From Dermacentor variabilis (Eukaryota > Arthropoda > Arachnida > Ixodida > Ixodidae): 64,000 nucleotides of DNA. The stretch spans positions 189,840,067-189,904,066 of the forward strand of contig NC_134569.1 in NCBI RefSeq assembly GCF_050947875.1. Direction: 5' to 3'. Positions 37,001 through 46,640 of the stretch are shown piece after piece (positions within the stretch are counted from its first letter, which is position 1; the number at the start of each line of letters is the position of its first letter). The notes beneath the pieces were generated by a model. It was not told the DNA's origin, did not search any database, and saw only the letters and a list, made by a program, of their open reading frames with translations. The translations under genes were made by a program, and so were the position numbers.

Positions 37001-39769
37001 CAGAAAGTTAGGTGGGCAGATGGGATTAAGAAGTTTGCAGGGACAACATGGCCACAATTAGTACATGACCGGGGTGGTTGAAGTATAGGAGAGGCCTTTT
37101 CCCTGCAGTGGGCATAGCCAGGCTGATGATGATATCAATACCAGCGGTGCTTTCTGTGCATTCCTGTTTTGCAGAGTGACAAGTGCAGGCAAGTGCCCAG
37201 ATGGAAAAAGAGGGCCTCGTAAGAGGTCTCAAATTTCTTTCTGAGCAAGGCATGTCTGTGAGCTCATTTACTACGGACCGCCACTCGGGAATTAAGAAGC
37301 ACATGCGGCTGCAACGTCCGGAGATCAATCATCACTTCGATGTGTGGCATGTTGCAAAGGGTACGAAGAAATTCATGTTGTTCGCCTGCAACAGATGGCC
37401 TGTGTGTAACCTAGTGCACTTACTGAATGGACATGCAATTGTATAATGGATTGTTCAGTGGATACGTATGCTAAGACAAGGAAATTCATACAATCACGAT
37501 TATGCCACTGCTGTGATGGTTATTGCAACATGGTCATGTTTGTCGTAATATGCTCATTATACTGCTTTCGTCACCCCATCGTGATCATGATACTTTCATT
37601 GTACTGCCTTCATCATTCCATCGGCATCATTATTCATAATTTCATCGTCCATGTCTCATGAGTGTCGTCATAGACTTGTCATGCGATCATGATCATGGCT
37701 AACCCTGGTGATGAAACAAATTTCAGTACGAAGCATAAATTCTTTAGCATGTCAAATTTTACCAGAAAAGGATTTCGGATAAGGAGGAACGATTGTGCTT
37801 GGCCCATTTGTCTGCGTTGTTCTTTACACTATATTAAAATTTCCTGAAACTGAACTAGTCCATAAATAAATACTACTACATGCCTGTTGTGTGCGCATTG
37901 TTCGTTCAGCTCCTACAGGAAGTTGATTTGGGATTTTGAAGGAGTGTTATGGCTTTTATCACGGTAGGCTATTCACTGCCCTCCTGGCTCCTCTGCTCAT
38001 ACCTCTTTAGTATTCAAGCTGTATCAGCCTTCGTTAGATTCTTAGGCAGATGATTCCTTTAATGAGTTTGCTTGCAACCTTGGTTTGTACAATGCCTACC
38101 AGTGCTGCTATATCTTTACGAGGCTTATGGTACGCAAAGTGCAGATCCACCTGATATGGAGCAATAGTGTATTGTGCTGTTGCCTTGTTGCAGGCATCAG
38201 GAAAAAGCTGACTGCAGCTTCACGGAGGGCTGGATGCAGTGCCATTACGGAATGGACACAAGCCATCACCAACCACCTGTACTGGTGTGCATGCGCTTGC
38301 GGTGGCAACGGGGACATGCTGGTGGCGGCATGGAGTAGCATGCTGAACCACATTAAGAGCGGACATGAAGGACATGGTGGCCTGTACCCCCGCTGTCCTC
38401 ACGGACAATCCCGCCGCATGCAATGGCTCACTGCTGGTAGGCATAAATAACCAAAGAGCACCAAGATAAAGTGCATAAAAGAGCTGTATTTATAATTCCC
38501 TTTCTTGTCAGACTCTCCAGCCTACAAGCAAATTGAGCGCATTGTGGCAGCACCACTGTTGCTGAAAGACATCCGCCAGTTGTCACCATCTGTTCAGACA
38601 TACAGCCTGGAGTCCTTCCACAGTGTTCTAAATGGTTTTGCCCCAAAGTCGACTGCATTCACATATGAAGGCCCGGTGAGTTTGCATAAGCTGATGTTCT
38701 AGCAATGAAACTACAGTGGATTATTAATGCTGAGACAAAATAATTTTCTAGCACACTGATTGCTGCGCTCCACTTCAACGAGAACTCCCAGCGAGAGCAA
38801 GCAAGGAGCTGTGATGGTGCAGAACAGTGGCGCATAAAGTCCTCCAAGGTCAGGCAAAGTACCTCGACAGCATGTGCACTCAAGGAAGCTCCCACATTTG
38901 GCAAGTCAATTTGAAAATACTTGCTGTGCTATGCTTTGCCTATTATTGCAATATGTTATGCAGCAATGTTTGTAAAAAAGGGAATGTTTTAGTCCTCCTG
39001 TACTGTCTACCAAAAGCATCGCTATCTTTTGCAATGGAGAGTGAAGTCACTGCGACAGCTGTTTTTAAGACATTTTCTGAACCTTCATGACAGCCTGTCC
39101 ACTGAAGACATTTTGCCAGATCAGTGGAATTTTGCTCAAGATTGCCATGTACTGCCAAAAGCTATACATCATAGAGATGTCTCACTGAAAGGGTGCAATG
39201 ACAGACACTCCACGATGCAGAACGTGGAACATTTGAATGGCCAATGCCTCCGGAGCGACGATGAAGTCAAAGAGGTGAAACGCTTCCTCAACGGGCTGGC
39301 GGCGGAGGTCTATGACATTGGGGTCCAGAAATTGGAGCAGTCTACAAGAATACGTAGAAAAAAGATGGCGATTATATAGAAAAATAGAGAAAAGTTTCAC
39401 TTTTCCAATGATGTTAATTTTTATGAGATTAAACAATGTCGTCTCTTTGTGAAATTGATGGTAACCTTATTTCTGGATCAACTCTAGTATATGGAGTGTT
39501 TGTATATGTCATAGGACATCCCCCCTTTTAGGTGTGTGCAGGTATGAAAGGGAAGAAATGCAATAATCTGTTGAACTTTTCTTTTTTCAGACTATGTGAA
39601 AGACCTGCACAAGAAAGTGATGGAGCTGTGCGCACAGTATGAAACATTCTCCAAAGCACTTGCACAAGTGGAGGAAAGTGTTCCAGCTGCATTCTCATCT
39701 CGGGATGACCAAAGAGTGCCCAAGAGAGACCTTGTAGCTGCACAAAAAGCACGGTTCCTCAAGTTCTGA
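31028..39769 (+). CDS. THAP-domain transposase-like protein (Kolobok type), 11 exons, one 1-base break
   Basis: Exons: 31028-31372, 31460-31525, 31636-31750, 31910-32180, 32648-33011, 36016-36189, 37189-37360, 38194-38436, 38512-38675, 38752-38900, 39591-39769; about 746 residues. The THAP zinc finger is residues 1-98 (C5, C10, W43, C63, H66, AVPSV at 94-98). Then come a low-complexity basic linker, a Cys-rich conserved region (exon 5: SQCRTC, then WSSQPLVGTKPRGNIDLATA), and a transposase-like core. The core has D410 in CGDGRCDSPG, D475 in FTTDRH and E617 in SLESFHSVL (D/D/E candidates), plus HHFDVWHVAK and NHLYWCACACGG. The C-terminus is in exon 11. Donors are GT except intron 10 (GC). All junctions keep phase except exon 9 to 10, where one extra base shifts the frame, so this copy may be inactive. 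The start was chosen at the ATG directly before the first THAP cysteine. Confidence 0.85.
33127..33760 (-). mobile_element. I-like LINE 3' fragment in transposase intron 5
   Basis: Minus-strand frames contain RIRVGVAFTNCYRHTIG and then, after a frame change, LEHIFCVCPAYTQERQQL and AIAFLQATELDARL with a stop. This is the C-terminal zinc-knuckle-like end (C..C...H....C) of I-clade ORF2 proteins. The 3' end is marked by a GA-rich run and AATTTATTTACAG-type tail on the plus strand. Confidence 0.6.
36430..37130 (+). mobile_element. RTE-like LINE fragment in transposase intron 6
   Basis: The frame 36435-36749 gives LGIGKNKMYALRDKAGNIIT and VAEEFYRYLYSTSGTHDD, then after a stop come EEVKKALGAMQRGKAAGEDQ and NIILIHKKGDSK (RT fingers region). 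Near 36980 it jumps to the extreme C-terminus (GTTWPQLVHDRGG-type) and the 3' tail, so the middle of the RT has been deleted. Confidence 0.7.
38990..39420 (+). mobile_element. Mariner-like transposase relic in the GC-AG intron
   Basis: SDDEVKEVKRFLNGLAAEVY and DIGVQKLEQ, then after a frame change YKNT and EKDGDYIEK, resemble the C-terminal end of mariner transposases (...LxxRYxKCxxxxGDYxEK). The catalytic part is not recognisable. Confidence 0.45.
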
Positions 39770-40418
39770 TGTGGTGCAGAGATCGGCCATCACACATTTT
39801 CTTGACTCTTCCCTGACCGTTAACAATGTGCTCATTTTCAAAGTGATCATTTAATTCCAAAAAGCACTAGCCGCAACCCATACGATACAAAAATGTTAAC
39901 TTATATGCTAGTTAGACGGGCAAATTTAGCTTCACATTGAGCGAGTGCACCGTTAGTGTGGTTGTAAGAAATGACTTTGTTGTGTCGCTTTAGAAAACAA
40001 TGCCAAAACAAAGGGACCAAAACAATGCCAAAACCAAAAACAAAGGAAACGGCCAGACAGAAGAGAACATTATTTCCTGTTCTGATGCAACGTGTAAACA
40101 ATATGTCAAATTGCTTGATTTCCTAAGGCCTGGTAAGAAAAGAGTTAAACATGCACACATGATTCTTCCTACTCTGCCATATCGCTGGCATTCTAGTCAT
40201 CACTAACTTTTCCATTATGTCTTCAGTGACGAAACACATCATCAACAAGAATACAGAATGTTTTACTGCTCAGCACTTTAGCTTTAAAAAACTGACAACC
40301 TTGTGACTAGTGATACCTGCTGACAGGTAAGCAGAACATTTTTCGATATCTGATGAGGAACTCAAATGTGCACGGCGATTTATCAATGACACCGCTGCTT
40401 CCACAATTTTCTTTCCCT

Positions 40419-43400
40419 CTAAGACTCGGGGTACTTGAACCCTGTGGGCGTTTCTGTGGGGAACGTCACCCGAATTTTCGCGACAGCACACGATGGCAAC
40501 ACAAAACGTTCGCCTTTTCGAAGCCGCCCCCACAGCCAGCGCACAAATTGCCTGTATGCTGTGTACCGGTACCTTCTGTAAAGAAAAAAAACAATTATTA
40601 CACACTTGCATTTAGAAACATTGCGTGAATTGAAGGCACTTCACTTGGTTGGATGGATTGATGCTGTGAGTAGCCTCTGTGGAAGAGGCTGCAGGCTATG
40701 GCCCCCAAGCATGTTTGTATTGATATTATTAAGACAATTTTTTGTGGCCTCAGTTAAACTTGCATCCCATGTTAAATAAGTGCCCACCAGGCACTGAAAG
40801 TAAACAAGCACAGTTGTAGATCTATTCGTCAACCAGCTGGACTATAGTGGCTTTACTTCACAAGCCTAGCTGGGGGTGCTCTCTCCCTACAATTATTTTT
40901 TTTACATAAAACTGCTCCATGTTCAATGTAATACATTTATAATGTCTTTTTAAGCAGCTAGTTCCCTGCTCATATATTACCTTACATAATGTGCCATAAC
41001 TTTACTTCAACATTAGGTAGCAGTCGACAGCCAGTGTACAAATCCAATGTGATATCAGTTTTTCATTGTTTGTATGTTTACTATAACATGAATGTGTTGC
41101 TCACAGATGTATTAGGAGGTTCCTGTTGGTGTCAGTGAATCCATCCATGTCAACCATGTGTATTAGTAATTTTTTAAAAACACGAACTACCTATTCTTCT
41201 ACCCATCCACTACATCTTGTTGCCACCCATTTTGCCACTTTCAACCCAAAGATATTTTGTACGCATTAACCTTGACCTCTTTTGCTACATTACTTTATGA
41301 ATGAGCATACTCAACTATCCATTTGTATTTTTATTTTGTATATCTAGCATTGTAACTGTCATTCTGGATCAATAGTCCTTGTAAATAAATACAGACTTAT
41401 CTGCTGTTTGTTGGATTCCTTCTTAATTCCTAAGCATCCTGAACTGCTTCCATCACTGCATGAATAAACAAAGTGTTTTGCCAAACAGCTGTTTTAACAT
41501 CTATTAGCTTTGCTGTTGGGATATGTCATGCAGTATGTGTACATCAAGAGGCTTAGTGGCACAATGTCACAATGAGAAGGCTGGCTAAAAAGAAAATAGA
41601 AAAATGATGCCTACAGACAAACCGACTAAGTATTCCTGAGTGAACGTTTGACAATTCCAAAGTGTGTGATGAGGCCGCTATGGCAAATAATGTTAATAAA
41701 ACAGTATGCATGACCATTATAAATGAGACAATGCTTTGATGTGCAGCTGTTTCTTAACCAATGCTGAAATTAGGTGCACCAGAGGAGTAACAATGTGGGT
41801 GTAACAACTGTATGCAATATGAATTGCATTAAAAGCATCGAAAACATATTTGGATTCATTTGGAAGATCAACTTTACAACAAAAAACTATACACGTCTCC
41901 CCGATGGTACCTGCGGCCTCCTGGATGAGCATCAGCTTGATCAAACTATATGTATGCCAGGCACATAACCGGAATTTTCTTTTTCCGTAGGGGGGGGGGG
42001 GGGAGTGGGGGGCAACCCCCAAGGTTTCTATGCAAAATCGGGGGCGGGTCGACTTTTACTAGTACAAACTTAAAAATTTTCCATCGCTCACTATAAAGGC
42101 GCGTCGCAAACCCACAAAATGGAAAAGAAACAAGGTGCATCTGACAAGTACGCCTGTGGTATACACCTCTGCTTTAATTGGCAAGCAAACAAGGAACCAC
42201 ATCACATTGACTCACGCAGGAAAGAGGCACAGAAAGGGCACTGCCAAGAACAAGCAAAATGAAGATTTCTAGTAGTGTTTTTCTATGTTGCTCTGGATGA
42301 ATTATAGTGAAAGATGTGTTTGCAGAACAATCGCAGTTCTTTTAGGTCCCTCGTTTCCTGCTCTACCAAGTGAAGTACTAAGGCCCTTGGAGTTTCATAC
42401 AATAATTACTAGATAGAACTCTGGCGGTAGTGTCTAAGGGAGCTGCAATAGGAGCAGTTGAGCCAGCATGGCAATTATGGGAAGTACACGGATTTGCCTA
42501 AACTTCATTCTTTCGGCTTCATACGGCTTTGCAAACTCATCATTTTCAACAATGTACCGCACAGTAAATAATTAAACAAACAAACATTATTAAAATTGTC
42601 CGACCGCAGGACTCAAACACAGGACCGCTAGGCATAGACGTCCGATACTGAAATCATTATGCTGCGGTCGCCTGCGTCGACACGTGACAACGCCCTTATG
42701 AATTTATTGCGGGCACGCCAGTACTTTGAGATGGTAGGCGCGTTTCGATTTGGCCACCTCGACAAGCTGAACCGTTGCAATTAGCAGTGATTGTTTGCGT
42801 TTGTAGCGTCTTCTGCACTTGGAAAAGTATACATTGCTTTGAAATTTATGACAATGAATGCATACAAGGCGTGGTAAACAAATCCACAAGCACGAAGATC
42901 AGACAAATACGTGTACTTCCCATCATTTCCATGGTGGCTCAACAATTGAAGCACCAGAGTTACTTATTGTTCGAAACTCTATGTCAAAACCGTCTCGTAG
43001 TGTTATTTGGGAAGTTGTGTAATGATGCGTGGCCGCTAGTCCCATACAACCGTGTGGAGCACAGGACACTATGGTTCTAGACATACTGCGCCCACCGTGG
43101 AAAGTTATTATTATGGGGTTTTTATGTGCCAAATCCACTTTCTGATTATGAGGCACGCCGTGGAAGGTTAGAAAAGCGCCCACATAGGCACAGCAAATAA
43201 GTGCCTACATTGGGCGGCTTGACTGATAACTGCAGAAGCGCAATTCAAAACACACGGAATCATTCTCCACTTCCGGCGGCGTTTTCTCTACTTCCTTTTT
43301 AAATAAAAAGATTTTCATCCATAAATATTTTCATAAACAACGGCTTAATTTTTCCATTTTTGCAACTCTTGTTTCCCGTTGCCACTTTTCCACGAAAAAT

Positions 43401-44958
43401 ACTCTACATTTAAGGGAAAAACCAGACGAGGTAACGGGTGACATTCATATTGCTTATGGGTTCAAGAGTTATTGCAAGGTTTGATTCAAATTTTGAAATT
43501 TTTAGGGATGACTAGGAAATGTAGATCGTTGAAAATATATCAATGGGGCCTTTCTAATGGCAGCACCTTCAGATTTCGAAACAAACATCGAAATAATGAG
43601 AAAGGCGAAAACATTCCGCCATTCTTTAGGTGGGAGAATATCAGTCTATTTCACGCCCTCAGTTCAGTGACATTTACCTTTCCCTTGACCTGATCAGGGA
43701 TCGCTTCTATGCCTTGGCCATAACAATACTGTAACAGCAGCCCAGTGTTGACCACGGAATAGCTGGCAAGTCTCAAGATTGATTTGGCGGTGCTTTAGGC
43801 GTGGCCGGGAGGAGAAAGGGGGGCACCCCCCCCCCCCCGGTCCCCTCCTTGGGTACGTGCCTGATGTATGCTCTCCTGCCCTACACACACCTAGAGATTT
43901 GATGTGCACAAAATTTTCATTTCTGATGCCAACAATTGTCGACTGGAAGTCTTGACCTTGCTGTGTTTGCAAACTAATTCTGTTAACATACTGAAAGGAA
44001 TACTTCATGTTCTCTGTTTGTCCCTTCCAAAACAACCCGAGTAGGCGAACAGCATTTAAAAAAGTTGACGTGTTTGCTTGTTTAATAAGCTATGTGTTTT
44101 AGCGATGCACGTTTAATTCATTGGTCCAAAGAAAGCTGTGCAAGAACAAGAACTTACTTGTGCATTTCATCGTCCATGGTGTGCCCCCATGAACGAAGTT
44201 CCAGGTAGGCCACACGGAGCACGGCAATGTTCAGACACAGAATACTGAAGTCTGGATGTTCCGTGATGCAACCCTGCGGTTGCGCGAGACTTACGGGTGC
44301 ACCCATCTCGCGACAGCACAGACATTCGTGCTCAAGGAAGTTCGCGAGCACCTGGCAGTGTCCACATTCGCACCTGTAATGTGTAATGTAAAAGTAACAG
44401 TAATGCACGAACCAGAAGCCGGTACAGATTACACACGCAATTCGCAATGTTGCGTCCGGCACTGTTGACAGCTCGACTCATAGGTCCATCCAACACGAAG
44501 CTACAGGCACCGTGCTTGTTTAGGGCTTGGCCCTGAAATGCTTTCAATTGTTAAAACACGAAAATGACACGCCGCGTCATAGCTGGCCGCGAAGGAGAAA
44601 ACGAGCAGGTTTCGATTAGATTAACCTGCGCATTGCGAATTGCAGGTAAAGTTTCTAAGCGACCGATGCAGCACGTAATAACAAGCATCTGTACGTACCA
44701 GTCCGTGCTTGAGAGTCGCGACGGCATGTCCAGACTGTCTTCTTCGCCCGAGGTCGCATCGCTGCTCCCCTCGATGCTTTCCTGCTCCGGAGAGCCGGTG
44801 TCGAGGGCGCCGTCGTAGTACGCAACGACGCCGGCAGCGCGAGCCCTCAGCAGCAGGTCGCGCTCGTCAGTGCTCAAATCGCTGAAGTTGAGCCCAGCAT
44901 CGCGAGCCAATGTGTCGTTGTCAGGGTCCATCGCGACAAGCGTCGAAGTTTGCGTCAT
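40419..44958 (-). CDS. P2X7-receptor intracellular (ballast) domain protein, 3 exons, 210 aa
   Basis: Exons: 44958-44699, 44373-44158, 40575-40419. Junction phases agree and the frame is open to a TAG at 40419-40421. The acidic N-terminus (residues 1-80) has no recognised domain. The P2RX7_C domain spans about 86-203: WCECGHC (87-93), HECLCC (102-107), QGCITEHPDF (120-129), CLN (133-135), then in exon 3 RYRYTAYRQFVRWLWGRL and LPSCAVAKIRVTFP. In P2X7 these Cys/His residues bind zinc and the domain binds guanine nucleotides. Here no transmembrane or ligand-binding part exists, so it is a soluble stand-alone domain. Donors GTACGT and GTAAGT and acceptors ATTACAG and TTTACAG are canonical. It lies inside the inverted-repeat element, convergent with the transposase gene. 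Its function in the element is unknown. Confidence 0.9.
40580..42590. other. Part of the large second intron of the P2X7-C gene
   Basis: AT-rich sequence without recognisable coding. It includes a G-run at about 41989-42002 within a G-rich stretch that could form a quadruplex. Plus-strand AATAAA motifs at about 41387, 41462 and 41696 could serve the convergent transposase transcript but are far from its stop. Confidence 0.4.
42595..42690 (-). repeat. Relic of a different tRNA-derived SINE
   Basis: On the minus strand GACCGCA pairs with TGCGGTC as an acceptor-like stem, with a decayed B box (GTGTTTGAGTCC) at tRNA spacing, followed by a T-rich (TTTG)n tail near 42570. It differs from Ruka and from the family at 1.6-5 kb. 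Confidence 0.5.
43108..43168 (-). mobile_element. Ruka: 5'-truncated Ruka fragment
   Basis: Only the 3' tail of Ruka is present (TTTCTGATTATGAGGCACGC block and (ATT)n). The flanks CCGTGGAAAGTTA and CCGTGGAAGGTTA form a 13-bp duplication with one mismatch. Confidence 0.75.
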
Positions 44959-45291
44959 ATAATGAAGTACCAGCTTATTGTCGCGCGTTTCTCGTTCCGC
45001 TAGCCATCATACTGCTTTCGCTCTGCTGTTGGCTCTGTCTTGGCTCCGTTTCTGGACGCGCGTTTGCGTTTTGCGCAGAAAAGCCGTAGCGCCGTCTGCG
45101 GACGCCGTTCTACTCACCGACGGCGCAACGTCACTATGAGACCGTGATGTCAGTACTCCTGGATCGGAGGGCGGGCGATTTAAACTGCGCTAGAGGTACG
45201 CGGACGCTTCAGAACGCATTTTCTCTTAAGTCTCTCCTTGGCACGAAACAAGCGTTTCGAGGTTTCTGGGGTGGTATTTCAACAGTCCACG

Positions 45292-45324
45292 TTGACTTTC
45301 TGGTAACCTTTAGTGTCCCTTTAA
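45292..45324 (-). repeat. Right 29-bp terminal inverted repeat and TTAA target site
   Basis: 45292-45320 is the exact reverse complement of 30559-30587. TTAA follows at 45321-45324. Confidence 0.95.
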
Positions 45325-45539
45325 TGTGTTCGGTGTGTTTTCTGCCTATGATCAAGCAGGAGTTTGTGCATATGTGCTCAGGAATGTGCTTGAGGGCACC
45401 GCATAGAAAAGGGTGCAGCGCAATCACTTAAGGAAGACGTTCACAATGTTCTGAACTGACTGCAGTACGGTGTGTCAGCTTGTCCGACTAAGTGCCCATC
45501 AGGATCCTAGCTGAGGACACATCACATGTTCTAGAATAT

Positions 45540-45612
45540 CATCATCAACGGCCTGTATTATATCCACTGCAAGACAAAGGCCTCTCCTATCACTTTCCAG
45601 TGTATTCTATCT
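45540..45612 (-). mobile_element. RTE-like LINE 3' tail fragment
   Basis: The stretch with ATCATCATCA, GCCTGTA and TATCCACTGCAAGACAAAGG resembles the RTE 3' tail at 10575-10625 (ATTGCAGGGCAAAGGCC). Confidence 0.5.
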
Positions 45613-46640
45613 TCCCCCAAATGAGCCCAGTAGTCATTGCGTCCGAACGATTGAAGTTCATCTCTCCATTCACTTTTGTCTTCCAGTCTTATATCTACTT
45701 AGAAATGCTTCGCTAAATTATAAAACAGAGCTACAAGTGAGGACCTTTCTCAGTTATATAATCCTCTTGCAAGCAAGTACAAGATACACATTGTGATACA
45801 CTTTTGCACGCTAGAGCGTGGCTGCCCTAACATGCTCCACACACTAAAGACGGTGTGAAAGAACATCATTGTCAAGATTCATTGCCGGTTTTTCGTAATT
45901 TTCATAATCATAAATAATGGTGCCTTCTATACCTATACAACAGAAAAGAATTTGTATGCTAAAATTCGAAATGGCCTCTATAGGCATGCACAATAGAAAA
46001 TTGGCAAGTCATTGGAACCATCAAACCTGCTAAATTTCTTCATAACCAAAAATTTATGATCTGCCTTTGATTTGAAGAAATAGAGATATAACCCAGTGTC
46101 TGGCCATGAATGCCAGCTTAATGATATTCTTCAAAAGTTGTAGGCATTTTACTGTATGCCAAAATATTAGTTGTTTTTTGTTAAAAAGCCGCATGAGGTT
46201 GCCACTGTTCCCCCTCCTACAGCCTAAGCTGTTAAAGTGAATGCCTTTCTTTGTATGTGTTACCCATCATTGATGTTCGGGCACCAACTGGAGCTGACCA
46301 TGTTGAATAAGCTGAAAGGTGGAAAAGTTGTATGCAGCCTTAATCGGATATATTAAAATGTTATTCACATTTCTAGATATACTTAGTATACTAAACAGCT
46401 CTATACTGCTACACTTAAGCAGTGAGGCAGAAGCACTGAGGCAGAAGGAGGTAAGGGCCATGCATTGGATGCCAAAAGAAAAACTGTAGTGTATAGAAAA
46501 AAATTTAACTTTCAAATCAATACTAAGATGAATTGGATCAAGACAAGTCGTGTAATGCATAGTACTATAAGTGGTGGTATAATTGTGAGGCGGACGCATC
46601 TTTCCCATGCGGAGAGGGTAAATCAAACCTGTTCAGAATT
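45613..46640. other. Unassigned AT-rich sequence
   Basis: No coding or repeat structure recognised. Confidence 0.4.

Larger units (their letters stand above)
30559..45320 (+). mobile_element. 14.76-kb Kolobok-type DNA transposon with two convergent genes
   Basis: Perfect 29-bp inverted termini starting AGGG are immediately bordered by TTAA on both sides (30555-30558 and 45321-45324). Inside are two genes that start near the opposite ends and converge: a THAP transposase-like gene with its ATG 469 bp from the left end, and a P2X7 C-terminal-domain gene with its ATG 362 bp from the right end. TTAA duplication plus a THAP-containing transposase is the known signature of the Kolobok superfamily; piggyBac also uses TTAA but lacks THAP. 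Smaller elements have inserted in introns: an I-like LINE at 33.1-33.8 kb, an RTE piece at 36.4-37.1 kb, a mariner-like relic at 39.0-39.4 kb and a Ruka fragment at 43.1 kb. Assignment to Kolobok is inference from these features. Confidence 0.85.

Noticed and set aside
40419..44958. Full-length P2X7 receptor
   Set aside because: No transmembrane helices or extracellular ligand-binding region; the start ATG, splice phases and stop define only the intracellular domain.
30559..45320. piggyBac element, because of TTAA
   Set aside because: The encoded protein has a THAP finger and a CGDGRCDSPG core unlike piggyBac transposases, and the termini start AGGG rather than CCC.
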